In this document: positions 53,301-64,000 of the stretch, one piece after another
How positions within the stretch are numbered: position 1 is the stretch's first letter
Layout: each line of letters starts with the position of its first letter
Source: Phytopythium helicoides
Lineage: Eukaryota > Oomycota > Peronosporomycetes > Pythiales > Pythiaceae
Assembly (NCBI GenBank): GCA_024867545.1
Contig: JANFNE010000018.1
Location: 558,001 to 622,000, forward strand
Direction of reading: 5' to 3'
DNA length: 64,000 nucleotides
Made by a program: the position numbers and the translations under genes
Notes under the pieces: generated by a model
What the model was told of the DNA's origin: nothing
Seen by the model: only the letters and a program-made list of their open reading frames with translations
The model's database searches: none

Positions 53301-56300
53301 TTGAGTGAGGAAAGTACCGAAGACCAGTCATTTCATCAAAGCTTGCGCGCAATCGCGTCGATTGAATAATAGAGAGTAACGTTCGTGCTGCACTCTGAAA
53401 GAACTCAGAAACATCTACTTCAACCTGATGTGTTAGTGTAAGAGACTCAACACTCAGACTATCTGCGCATAAAACGTAATCATCACTCATTCGAGAAATC
53501 AAGAGCACCCGTTGAGCTTGCTTTGTGGTAAGTTGTTTTACTGCATGGTTGCCCCCGCGGGAAAAAAGAGCGAGGTTTTCTTGCCACTCACCGGTAGAGT
53601 GCCTCCTATATCGCGAGGAATATGCACAGCTGTGACAAAGCATGGTGCATTTGGTTGTGATAGATTCGGCGCTTTTTCGAGTACTTGCAGAGTGATCATT
53701 GCTTGGACGTCAGGCTTACTCAAATCCAGCATGACTCCTTCCATCAAACTGCCTTTTGAAGCGGCGATATACTTCAATGTAGGGTGACCTGGTGAAGGCG
53801 AGATACCACTAATAAACACAGAGCGCTCGCCAAGATACACGTCACAGCACGGATTTTCACGATAGTCATGGTCTGACATGGCGCGGGCCATGAGTTCCAT
53901 TGCTTCCGGGAGAACTTTATCTCTCAATTCAGACACAGCGCGCGAACCAGGCGTTATTTCGTCCACCATGTCCCCCATTCGTTTCAGCTTCTCCAAAGCC
54001 ATACGCCGCCGAACTATCCCCTGAACACGAGGATTGATCAACTTAATCAGGCTATTGATCGCAGGGAGTATCTTATTAAGAAGGTCTAGATCGTAGCTCC
54101 AGGTGGCTTTCTCGACGCGCTTGATCACAATCGTCAGATATCGCAACGACTTCAGATCTCTATCAGCGTCATCGTCTTCCACATCGACGCTTACATCTCG
54201 AGTTTCCGCACAATGGACAATAATTACCTCAGGGGTATTGGACCAGCTGGAGTACATCTGTAGTGCTGTTGCCCATGTCATCAGCAGTTAACTTACCATC
54301 ACAATGTTTGCACTTGTACCTATAAAACGCTTTCAGATATGTTGCAATCGCAGTATCATATTGATCACAAGTCCCTCCATCCTCCTTAGATCGTGACAAA
54401 GACACAAGCGAAGTATGAGACCACAAAGACCAGTTATAGCCCCGACAGCAATAATCTTTCGGTAATTGAAGTACCGAGAATTGTACGGCCGCTGGAAGAT
54501 TTTCAGCTAGGAGCGGCAACACAGAGCGAAAGAAAGAGAGGAAGGAGGTACCATTACCGTGAAAGAGTGTTGGAATGACCGCGTGCAATGCGTTTGCTCT
54601 CTGAATTCGGATGTTTTCGCCAATCAGCGTTGCGGCTTGCTCTAAGAATTCGACTACACCATCTTCCGGAGGAGAAGGAGAATTTGTAACAGGGGAATAT
54701 AACCCGCTAGCAGCACCCGGAAAAGTGTCAACTGAGAGCACCCCAAGGTAGGGAATCGGAACACATACAAAGGCACCTGATGGCTCGCTCGCTGTGAAAA
54801 ATTTCAGCCACTTCGGGGATAAACCTTGCGCACTAGCTGGCACAGACAGTCGCTGTGACTCGACTAAAGCACGATAATGAGCGCGGAGATCGTGAATTAC
54901 AAAAGTGGTTTGGGAAGCGTAGACTTGAAAGGATACACTGCGATCTGCGTTAATTGTTTTTCCCTCCATTGAACTCAATGGAGATGCACATACAAATCGA
55001 ATGCAGCGGCTAAGTGGGTCTACAAGACCAACGTACACGTTTACGCCGTTCAATGCTCTTTCCAGTTGCTTGACAACATAGTGGAGCAAGAGCAGTGGTG
55101 CAGTACTAGATGCTGTCGCAGGTATTGAAGATACTCCAATTCCAGGGTGCCTCTTTCGATCTTCGCATGCGGACATAATCTGCAGCAAACTCTTTGTTCG
55201 AAGCATTCGTCTATAATCACGAGTTGCGCGTCGAACACGAGTGAGTGCATCGCCGAGCATTGTTGCCATACGTCGCAGAAAGTCTACCATCCCAAGCTCA
55301 GGTTGACGTTCTCCTGCTAGTCGCTCATATTTCTCAAGGTTGTCGAGAGCAAGTATTCCAAAGCGACCTATAGGAACAACTATAAACGGCCACTTTTGTG
55401 GTCCATTGGAAAAAAATCTCGGCTTTTGTGCTAGAGAGTGACCGGAACACGCCTCAAACTCGGAGCGCGCAATTATCACTGGCACCTGCTGATCGAGCGC
55501 ACGAAAGCTCACACCAACACCTCGTTTGAGCTGTTTGTCTCTCATCACACTTCCGGTAGATGCACTTGTGTACCTGATTCGGTCGCGAGACGGTTCAAAC
55601 AATCCAATGTAAACATTTGGGCGATGGAGCACGGACTGGATTAGCTCGATAGCGCTGTACTGAAGCTGAAGCAGCGCTTCAACTTCAAGTTCTTCTTTGG
55701 GAGAGAGTCTGTGACGATATGTAGCTTTGAAATTACACCAATCTTCTTCGTTATGTGACTCCCCGTCGACGTGTAGGTCACTGATGTGGCGCTGAACTTC
55801 TTGCTCACAAATCCCATAAAATTGTTCTGCAACAGCTACACGCAGTCGTGAGCGTTCAACCCGTGTCTGGCACGTTTCAAAACCCCGCGAGAGCAATTCT
55901 GCTACCCGGGAAACATATATATAGTCACATTCCGCATGAAACTGTGGCAGGCAGGACACTACCAAGAACACACACACATTAGGTGGAGAGCCTAGTGCTC
56001 GAACGAGGGAGTGGAGATACGTCTTTGTCGCAAGAAATAGTCCTAATGCGTGGGCTGTGTACTTCTCGCTTGACATTCGCGCTGCATCTCGTTTTGACAC
56101 AGATGTAACTTCCTCGTCTGGTTTCAGTAGCCAGAAGTATGTATCTCGTATTCGCTGGTTTTCCACTCGCTGCCTGTCTGACGCAGAAAGTGGTAAACCA
56201 AGGCTCGATCGAGACGCAATCAGTACCCTGAGCTCGTTGTGCTGTTCTTCATCTTTTAAATTGACGCCTTCTACGGCGGCAATCAGATTCTCTGCACTTT

Positions 56301-59243
56301 GAATTTTCGTGGCGTCAGAAGAAGTATGTGCCGATGGTAATACATGTTCTGTAATAGTATCCGGGAGGAGTTCCTTCTGTCGGAGTCGAAGTGGCTCCAC
56401 TGCACGAACAAGAACTGTAGACTGTCCAAGTCGTTCTGCTTCAGAATAATCGAACACAGCAGAAGTTCTGCCTCGGATGCAGTCTATTTCAACTAGTCGA
56501 ACTTTCCATGATCCGATCATGACATCCTGTAATGCTTGGCAAGCACCAAGATAAAGCTGATGGGGCGACATTAGAGCGCACGTAGCCATCTGTTGCTCGA
56601 ATTTATACAGCGCATGTGATCGGCGCTTGAAATATATCTCGGTGGCCAGAAACCCACCAAGCGATTGGAGATAGTCAACAACACCAAGCTCAGGATGACT
56701 CTCATCATGCCTTCCCTTTGGTACGCTCTGAACGAGTCGACACTTAATACGCCAACTAAACACTCTTCATGAACCAGCGGTATAAATACAGACGTAGAAG
56801 CATCGTAGCCTCCACGCACGTCGACGACCACTTGAGACATTGTGAAGTCGCCTGTACATGTCCGGCGATAATATTGGGATCTACAACAAGTGGTACCTTC
56901 GAGTCTAAGCATTTGAATGAGATACCCTGGCCTCGTTGAAGTGTTGTATTATCAACCACCACGGTGGAGTCTCCGCCGACGAATGTATACTTGAGTTGTG
57001 ACCCATCGGGTTGCAGCTCTGCGATTTGAATGTCGGCCCCCGGCAAATTGTTGGTGATGTCTTGGAATATTTCAGCAATCACACCACCCAGATCTTGAAG
57101 AGCATCTTGTGATGGTTTGAGTTGTTCCACCTCCTCCAAAGTCACTAGTTTGATTGGACCCACCGAAACGACTAGCAAGGGTTGCAATTGAACGCTCCCG
57201 TCGCATCCGTCGTCTAGTGCGGCCGTGGACACAAGAAATGCTTCGCTCAGTGATTGCGACAGCACGTCGAAGAAATGCAACTGTCGCTGGTGAATGAACT
57301 TGGTCGGGGGGCATATCACTTGAGAAGTCAGTTTCGAGCACGTACGTAGCATCTTTCGGCCGGAACTCATCTTGTATCGTTAATACAAGTGCGTTAGGGT
57401 CCTTCAACGACAGTATTGCTTGTGTTTGGCTATGCTCAGCAACCTCGCACATTAAAGTCTTGAGCTGGTAGTGCTTGGGATTCATCGAACGGATGGGGAG
57501 AAGCTGGCGAAGCTGACGCCAAGAAAGGCTCTGGTACGTACGGTTTACCCACGCAACATTGAATGTAGCGTTCTCACAGAGCGGTGCAATAGATCCACTT
57601 TGAGTGTTTGCTCCCGATTTTTGGTCTCCCTGGAGTGAGACAGACTTGATCACACCTCCCTGAACGAGTTGAAGTCCTTTGGAGTCGTTACTGACGTACT
57701 CCACCGTATCAATGGGGATATCACACTCTTTGTAGAGAGCTACACGCCTGATCATTCGTTCCTCCCACCGCAAGAATGGTCCAAGTCGATCCTCTGGCAC
57801 TTCTGTCGAAGCTATTGCACAGATTTCGCCGGTGCTGTTGACAATTTTCCACACTGTAACTCGTCTCACTGACGGTAGCGCATGGGCTACTCCGCGGATC
57901 AGAGCTTCAAAAACATCGTAAACGGAGCAAGCAGGATTCCGTGTGATACCTGCCATCTCGCGGCTCCAATGAACGGTGCGATATCCATCCAAGAACACTC
58001 CTGCCGACTGCGATACACGAGATAGAAATGCAAGTACAGCAGGGTCATCTATAAAGAAACGCGGGACGTTGCTGTTGTGAGAAAGGTGTCTGTTGCTACC
58101 GCGCTTGAGCGACTGGATAAGCTCAAGAAGAGTCTTCTTGGCTGATATTTTGAGTTTCTGGAAAGTAGGCTTGCGCATCACATCATTCTCCGTCAAAGAG
58201 AGCAATCGCGCGCCGTTGATTTGAAGTTTACGTATTTCTTGAGCAGTCTCGAGCTGCTTTTCACGCACCAAGAAGTGGTAGACTTCGTCCACAGTCATGG
58301 ATTCGGCGCGTTGGCGCTCTGCCTTGCGGCATGAGTCCAGCGATAACACCCCAATCGCATAGCTTTTACTAGCCACTTCGGCCTCGTCCTGGTTTTCACT
58401 GGACGAATGATAGGATACAAGCGGGAAGCAGGCAAACGGACCTGTAGGCGACACACTCTGGGAGAAGGTAACGACTGTTTGACCAACGTATGCACCGACA
58501 TCGTCAATTACGACTGGACGCTTGGACTGAATTGCCTTTACACTCACGCTACTTTGGTTGCTCTCTGGAAGTTGAGTGATTGCACTTTCATGGTCCTTTA
58601 GTGAGCATGGAAGAACACGATTGAGCATCGAACTGTTCTGTGAACACGCCACAAAGCGAAGCAGTGGGGCGGGTGACGCTGCTGGGGGAGCGGGGAGTGA
58701 GTCCAACATAGCTAGATAGATATCGCAGTCGCTTAAGCAAGAGTGGCAAGCGTTCACGATTTGTCGCTGCACTTGTAGGAGCGTGGGGAGCTTCAGTGGG
58801 TGGCTTGAAGTGATTCCACCGTTATCAATCCACGGCGGAACCAGAACCGGAGAAGATTCCTCAAGCTGTCGTAACCTCTCTGTCAGGGTCGAAATGTATT
58901 CTTCCAACCGCGAGGCAGACCGATCAAACGCCACACGGGTACTCATCGCGAGCTCCGCTTCCTGGCTGTACAGAGGTTTGGTTGGAGCAGTAAGCATGCT
59001 TAGTGTTGCCGACTTCTGGGTTCCATGTGAAGGTGCTGATAAAAGCGACGAGACGACTAGAGCACTTCGAGTGCGGCGCGCATTTCGAACCGTATCGCGC
59101 TCTTTATGCTCATCTGCGAGAAGCGCCTCAACATCAGCTTTGAAATGATGGCGTAGGCTGGCTGGGATGAAGAGGTACTGCTCTTCTTCTTCTGAGACCT
59201 CGTTGACAGAGTCACCGAGATGGGCGCGCGCAGTGCTGTCCAT
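50338..59243 (-). CDS. Giant multi-GAF protein with IQ motifs and EF-hands
   Basis: Start chosen at ATG 59243; the frame is open upstream to 59453 but has no ATG there. One 71-bp intron (53521-53591). Shifts: +1 near 57160, two of -1 (or +2) near 56850 and 56710, +1 near 54230; net length 2945 codons. At least seven GAF-like modules repeat the pattern (D/N)VYxGLxxP...IRYxxAS...FVxVPI..LGVLSVD, for example NVYIGLFEPSRDRIRYTSAS and NVYVGLVDPLSRCIRFVCAS. The C-terminal third has IQ motifs (IIVQCAYRCSRARRQLAKRR, LTIQCAFRQHLARRAK, VRIQHAFRSWRIRR). An EF-hand pair follows: DEQGDGELSRDR lacks the final acidic residue, DSDRSGAISLQE is canonical. GAF domains bind cyclic nucleotides or other small ligands; ligand and site of action are unknown. 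Confidence 0.82.
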
Positions 59244-59445
59244 CTCAATGCTAGTCGTGTCGACCAAATCTGTACTGCCTTCCGCCTGTGAATCGGGGGT
59301 CAGTAGGTATCTTTGGAGCGGCTCATGAAAAGTCACATTGAATCGACGCAGAGCGAAAGCTTGGTGGTTTGGCAAAATGCAGCACTGTGAAGTACAAGCT
59401 TGTTCGAAATACAGAGCAGTGTGACTGCCTGTCCGCTTTTGATGA

Positions 59446-61807
59446 CTACATTAGCATTGGAGCCTTGAGAACGTCGATTTTGCAGAGCCGCACACCTCCA
59501 AGGATATGCTCTGGCAACTCGTGATCTTCTTGACCCTCCAGAACGAAACCGAAGTCAACAACCATGCTGGGGAAATGAGTCGACACGCCACTGAGCCCTT
59601 TACGTGCGACGTAGTTGAACTCGTGGGCATCCACGTCAACCTCGAAGTAGCCGTCTCCACGGTAAAACCGGTGCTGCGGGCGTGTCAGAATTGGCTGCCC
59701 ATTGTAGGTTTCGAGTAGATGACGTTCCGTTCGGCCGAGTTGTTGATCCTTTGGGTTTACAACAATCCCGATTGCCTTGAATCGTTCACTCTGTCGCCAC
59801 ACCGTTAGCATTGGCATTCAATATTTTAATAGACGATGATGCTGATGCGTACCATATTGCTTGAGGTTTGCATGAAGTCTCGGAGAAGCTACATCCATAG
59901 AATTGTGAATGAAACACCCCTGAACGCAATCTATGAATCGGACATACCTTCACAGCCTGCAATGGCGGGTCGTCAGTACGCATCATTTCCCGAACGTTGG
60001 GTGGGATCGCAAAGTATGAAACAAAGTTAAACCCCGGTCCATCACCTTGCTTCTCTCCCCACAAGGGGTTGGCAGGAGCGTAACTTGGTACTTGACAATT
60101 CACGATGAACAAGTCAAGTGCACTCCCACTAAAGTACAGTGACAAACAGTTAGCAACGAAATCACAACTACCACCAGCAAGCAATCACGAACTCGGCAGA
60201 CTTCAGTTTCGACAAGTCCACGATATTCGCGATGTTGTCCACTTTATTTTGAGACTATATGATTCACAATCAGTTGTCAGCGCAGGTTAAACTTCGCAAA
60301 AAGTTAATTTTCATGCCAACCTGGTATACATCGATCGCAAGGAGGTTGAGAAGTGCTGGGGCTGATGCCGCCTTTTGCTTTGTCTTCGATAATTCGGACC
60401 TGCGAGGGAATTAGTAAGATTGAATTTCAAGCAAAGAAGCCCGAAGTACATGTTGTACCTTGACGCACTTGGAACCGCGTTGCATTTAACTGGGTCCAGG
60501 AGCCAGAAACGATCTCGGCTGGCTCAGGATCACACATAGGAATCGACGAACCAGCGACAGCTTTCACACCTGTATCGAAAGTGCGTGAGAATGTTAACGC
60601 ACTCGAATTGAACCTAGAAACTAGATAAAAGCATCAAACCATTGACAGTTCCGCTGATACTCGAGGGTGCGTGTGGGTTACCCTCGACTGGCTTAACGGC
60701 TGCTTCTTCCTCTGATGCAAGACGATTGACCTCACAGACTTGTGGCGTGGGTTGTGTGATGCTTGGAATACGAGGGGACGCTACAGGTGCGCTGGGATGT
60801 CTCTCGACACCACTTCCATTGACGAAGGATTGCTCTGCATACACTTTCACTCCTTGCGGTACCCGAAACCACAGCACCCAGATGCAAAGAGCATTCAGCA
60901 AGCCCACACACAAGAACATCGTTGAACTGCTACCGAACCGGACAAATACTGGGGCATTTGGCGACGACGAAGTGTACAGTATCAGTCAGTCGCGAAGGAG
61001 CTAGCTGGTGCTGCAATGCCGTCTGAAAGAAAACGCACCGATGAGTGGGTTGAGGGCGATTAGCATGGCCGTCCCGTCACCGACAAGGGCTCGAACCTGC
61101 AGCGATGAAAGAGCAAAAGCCCGGTTCGGATTCGTCCGTCTACATTTTGTTGACAAGGCCACGCACCTCATCAGCAATATGGACGGCCCCAGCGTCTTGG
61201 GAAGGCACGACCACTCTTTGTCTTGGCCTGGAATCGGTAGCTGGTGCAGTGTTGCTTTGCTGCGCCGAAACAACTGGCCCTGGGACCGGCAGCGGCTGGC
61301 ACTACCGGTGCAGCGACCTGCGGTGCTGCTGAGAGTCCGCCGTCGTCGCTGCTGCGCCTGGTCGCCACCCTCGCGGGCCCCAGCACGGCTGAGATGGCGC
61401 TGGTCCAGCTGCGGAACTCTGCGTACGAGTTGGCGCAAATGCGCAGCTCGCGACCGCCGTCTCCGCCGCGCACCGTGAAGCAGAAGGGCGATGGCGCGCC
61501 GCGCGGCAGGTCTCCCTGGATGACGAGCGAGGCGCCAGGCCTGTCGTAGCGCGAGCGCGCCGCGCGCGTCCTGGCGGAAGGGCACGGCCTCGAGCGGCGA
61601 CGCGTGGCGGAAGTGGCGCAGCACGCCGGCCTCGCGGTCGAGCACGAACCAGCGCTGGCCCCAGCGCCGCCGCTTCCACGCGCCCGCGCTCTGCTTGAAC
61701 AGGTACCCGCTCGAGAGCTTGGGCGGCGCGCGCACATGCGGCAGCGGCAGCCCGCGCTGCACGCCCGCGGGCGCCAGCAGCCGCGCCACGGACTCGTCGC
61801 GGTCCAT
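59446..61807 (-). CDS. PH and EDR2-C (DUF1336) domain protein
   Basis: Eight exons: 61807-61167, 61096-60640, 60569-60459, 60399-60321, 60254-60193, 60128-59948, 59790-59446 after the first is allowed two extra bases (near 61553 and 61290); exon 2 has +1 near 60950 and -1 near 61050, exon 4 -1 near 60385. With these the product is 624 residues. Counting the coordinates given, seven coding blocks are supported. A PH domain (SSGYLFKQSAGAWKRRRWGQ, RWFVLDREAGVLRHF) is followed by a membrane helix (MFLCVGLLNALCIWVLWF). The EDR2-C domain follows: CQVPSYAPANPLWGEKQGDG, YFAIPPNVREMM, RFKAIGIVVNPKDQQLGR and DVDAHEFNYVARKGL. Plant EDR2 binds phosphoinositides and restrains defence cell death; a lipid-binding role at internal membranes is likely here. 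Confidence 0.82.
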
Positions 61808-61902
61808 GCCGGCGATCCTTGGGCTCTGCCGAGAAAGGCGGGGCAACCTCTGAACCCATACAAACTTCAAGTCAACCGCTCGACAGTTCGCTTTTTGCCG
61901 CC
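61808..61902. promoter_or_regulatory. 95-bp divergent promoter
   Basis: Only 95 bp separate the start codons of the EDR2-like gene (61807, minus) and the WD40 gene (61903, plus). Both leaders and core promoters must be very short or overlap. Confidence 0.6.
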
Positions 61903-63026
61903 ATGGCCTCCTGCTGGCGGCCGCTGCCGCCGCGCGCCGCGCACGCCAAGGCCGTCTCCAGCGTGCGCTTCTCGGCCGACGGGCGGCTCGTGGCCTCCTC
62001 CTGTGCGGTAGCTGCGTGCTGGCGGCGCCTCGGCTCTCTCCGCTAACCGCAGCGCTGTGTGCAGCCGCCGACACGACCGTCAAGATCTGGCGCGCCGACG
62101 CGCTCTTCGACGCGCACGAGGCCGCACCGAGGGCGCTGGCGACGCTCGCGGGACACGAAGAGGGCGTCTCCGGTTGCGCGTGGGCGCCGGATGCGCGGCT
62201 GCTCGTCTCCGCTTCGGACGATAAGACCGCGCGGCTGTGGGACGTCGAGTCCGGCCGCTCTGTCGCCACGCTCGGCGCCACGAGTCGCTCGCTCCTGGGC
62301 AGCGACCAACCGCCGGGTGTGGCGGCCGCGCTGCTCGCTACCACCGATGGCGTTGGTGTCGCTGGTGGCGCCGGGAACAGCGAGCGAGACACACACGCGG
62401 ACTTTGTCTTCTGCGCGGCCTTCAACCCGCAGGGCTCGCTCGTCGCCACGGGCTCCTACGACGAGACCGTACGGCTTTGGGATGTGCGTACGGCTCACTG
62501 CGTCGCGCTAGTTGCTGCACACCAGGAGCCCATCACGAGCGTCGAGTTCAGTGATGACGGATCGCTACTCGTCACCGGCAGCTTTGACGGACTCGTGCGC
62601 GTCTGGGACGTCGCCTCTCGCCAGTGCCTACGCACGCTCATCAGTGAGCCAGCAGGACCCGTTGGGAGTGCCTCGTTCACGCCAAACAACCGCTACATCC
62701 TCGCAGGGTCCCTCGACGGCAGGCTGCGGCTCTGGGACATGGTCCGCGCAAGGTGCTTGCGGACGTTCACCGACCACGCGAACCGCAAGTTTTGCCTTGC
62801 AACTTCTTGCCTCCAGGTCGACGGCAAGCAGCTTGTGCTCAGTGGGTCCGAAGACCACACAATTTACGCGTGGGACGTCACGTCCGGTGAGGTTGTGGAC
62901 AAGCTGGAAGGCCATGGTGCTCCCGTGCTGGCGATGGACGCAGACTCTGCAACCCAGCGTGTGGTGGCTGGAGCCAACTCCAAGATCATTACGTGGAGGC
63001 GGGAGACCAAGGCAGCTGAAGAATAG
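61903..63026 (+). CDS. WD40-repeat protein, WDR5-like
   Basis: Two exons (61903-62002, 62065-63026), 62-bp intron containing CTAAC upstream of the acceptor; 353 residues. The intron was placed so that blade one reads VASSSADTTVKIW. Seven WD repeats: AKAVSSVRFSADGRLVASSS, GHEEGVSGCAWAPDARLLVS, DFVFCAAFNPQGSLVATGSY, HQEPITSVEFSDDGSLLVTG, AGPVGSASFTPNNRYILAGS, DGKQLVLSGSEDHTIYAWDV and a closing blade. An insert of about 40 residues rich in Gly/Ala lies between the second and third blades. Repeat pattern and length resemble WDR5/Swd3 scaffolds of histone methyltransferase complexes, but other seven-blade scaffolds are possible. Confidence 0.82.
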
Positions 63027-63124
63027 ACGCATGTGACTCCATCGGATTCCTGTCATACCATACAAAACTCTACGCTTCTATTTAGTTGATCCTCGCAGCG
63101 AGCCATTCAGCATGGCTCAGTCCA

Positions 63125-64000
63125 TTATGCGCTCTGCATCTGGCTCAGGTTCTTCAGATAGCTCAGCGTGAACTGGTTGTCATCACACCTGTCAAAATCA
63201 CACAAAAGCGCCAAGTTAGCATAGGGGAACGACAACTTCACTATGGCTACAACAACGTACAGCTTGGCGAGGTCGGTCAGGTGTCGCGCAACCGACTTCT
63301 GAAGGGCACGCAACGTCGCCAGGAACGAGCTGCTTGAGTCGGCGCGCATCTTGGCGCCATGCGCATTTAGCACCGCCAGACTCCACTGCAGATAGAACTC
63401 TAGGTGCGGGCTCGTATCCATCTTCTTGGCTAGCAGTGCCAGCAGCCGCTTGACATACATTTCGCCTGTGAGCGCGCGCACCACAAGCGGAATGCTGTCA
63501 ACCGGAGTGCCTTCAATGCACTTCTCCATCATGTGCTCCTCGTTCAGGTGTAGCGCCATAAGAAGCGCACGAGCAAACTGTTCGCGCTTGAGTGTGTACG
63601 TGATGCTCTCTGGCGTAATATCCTCATCCAGCTCAAACGGATCAAACGTCAGGTTCTCGTCCAAAGCATAAATGAGCAGACCCTCCGTTGATGCGGCAGC
63701 CCAGGCACGACCCGTGGGTGAGAACACGACGGCCTTCGACAGAACCTCCATGTTTTTGCGGCGGCTACCCGGGTCAACAGCACGCGTAGCACCAACCAGA
63801 CTGTTCGCGTTGACTCCCGACTGCTCCGAGTCATCCATGTGGTCCTCCAGCTCCTTTCGGCTTAGACCGCTCGCCGTCATGTTCTTGCTGTTGAGGCGGT
63901 CAAGCACACCGTCCAGCGACAGGTTGTGCGAGATCTGGAACTTCTTCAGGAGAATCTGTTGCGACACCTCGTAGATGCACACAAACTTGGACCGACCGCC
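63125..64000 (-). CDS. PWP2: PWP2 (UTP1) homologue, 3' part
   Basis: Exons 64000-63261 (continuing beyond the window) and 63188-63125, separated by a 72-bp intron that joins as DLAKLCDDNQFTLSYL. U3 snoRNP/small-subunit processome WD40 protein needed for 18S rRNA maturation in the nucleolus. The visible part covers the last WD segment and the C-terminal Utp12-type domain: LLKKFQISHNLSLDGVLDRL, VVFSPTGRAWAAASTEGLLI, DPFELDEDITPES, RALLMALHLNEEHMMEK, SIPLVVRALTGEMYVKRLL and SPHLEFYLQWSLAVLNAHG, in the order known from fungal and animal PWP2. No frameshift is seen. Converges on the WD40 gene with 98 bp between stops. Confidence 0.92.
   Translation of the reverse strand, partial: GGRSKFVCIYEVSQQILLKKFQISHNLSLDGVLDRLNSKNMTASGLSRKELEDHMDDSEQSGVNANSLVGATRAVDPGSRRKNMEVLSKAVVFSPTGRAWAAASTEGLLIYALDENLTFDPFELDEDITPESITYTLKREQFARALLMALHLNEEHMMEKCIEGTPVDSIPLVVRALTGEMYVKRLLALLAKKMDTSPHLEFYLQWSLAVLNAHGAKMRADSSSSFLATLRALQKSVARHLTDLAKLYVVVAIVKLSFPYANLALLCDFDRCDDNQFTLSYLKNLSQMQSA

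Noticed and set aside
53521..53591. A further frameshift in the multi-GAF gene
   Set aside because: A 71-bp intron with GTGAGT donor and AAAG acceptor explains the frame change better.
20547..61807. Programmed +1 frameshifting as the main explanation of broken frames
   Set aside because: Sites share no slippery sequence or stop-codon context and are too many per gene; kept only as an alternative to test.
1..64000. RXLR or Crinkler effector genes
   Set aside because: No signal peptide followed by RXLR-EER or LFLAK-type motifs was found.
1..64000. CRISPR arrays, operons, Shine-Dalgarno sites
   Set aside because: Spliceosomal introns and gene families show a eukaryotic nuclear genome; no such arrays are present.

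Overview
The window reads as nuclear DNA of an oomycete, most likely Phytophthora or a close relative. Genes are closely packed on both strands. Introns are few and short (mostly 55-80 bp, GT-AG). The protein set fits: tyrosine-kinase-like (TKL) kinases, a myosin carrying ankyrin repeats and a FYVE finger, CYP86-type P450s, secreted EGF and laminin-IV proteins, and multi-GAF proteins. Two genes for motile-flagellum proteins (DNAAF5, DRC10) suggest a zoospore-forming species. All identifications come from reading translated sequence; no database search was run.

Layout. 0-1.2 kb: 5' part of DNAAF5 (minus). 1.45-5.1 kb: a kinase remnant without its catalytic core, an orphan kinesin-3-type tail and an unidentified degraded gene. 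6.3-13.8 kb: a 1446-residue myosin and a pseudokinase-kinase, both plus strand. 13.9-20.4 kb: secreted EGF-repeat protein (minus), C2H2 zinc-finger protein (plus), TMEM209 homologue (minus). 20.5-35.9 kb: an accessory block with three ankyrin-repeat genes, two P450s, a receptor-like kinase and an inverted ankyrin fragment. 36.0-40.5 kb: laminin-IV-domain secreted protein, a small two-helix membrane protein, DRC10 and TTC1. 40.6-50.3 kb: GRIP golgin (minus), cyclic-nucleotide-gated channel (plus), PH/RS protein (plus). 50.3-59.2 kb: a protein of about 2944 residues with repeated GAF domains, IQ motifs and EF-hands (minus). 59.4-64 kb: PH/EDR2-C lipid-binding protein (minus), WD40 protein (plus) and the 3' end of PWP2 (minus).

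Genes are arranged largely as divergent pairs sharing short promoters (EGF/zinc finger, TMEM209/ankyrin, laminin-IV/small membrane protein, golgin/channel, EDR2/WD40) and as convergent pairs with 70-130 bp between stops.

Many genes that look intact at protein level are broken by single-base frameshifts. I counted 26 shifts of +1 and 5 of -1 (or +2). In every affected gene, undoing the inferred shifts together with the inferred introns gives a length divisible by three. This looks more like insertion-biased assembly error than natural decay, so exact CDS sequences in these genes should be treated with care.

Functional themes: flagellar assembly and regulation (DNAAF5, DRC10); Golgi, endosome and lipid traffic (GRIP golgin, FYVE myosin, EDR2-like protein); possible cyclic-nucleotide and calcium sensing (channel plus multi-GAF/IQ/EF-hand protein); cell-surface or secreted proteins; and a rapidly evolving ankyrin/P450 block with signs of gene conversion and segmental duplication.
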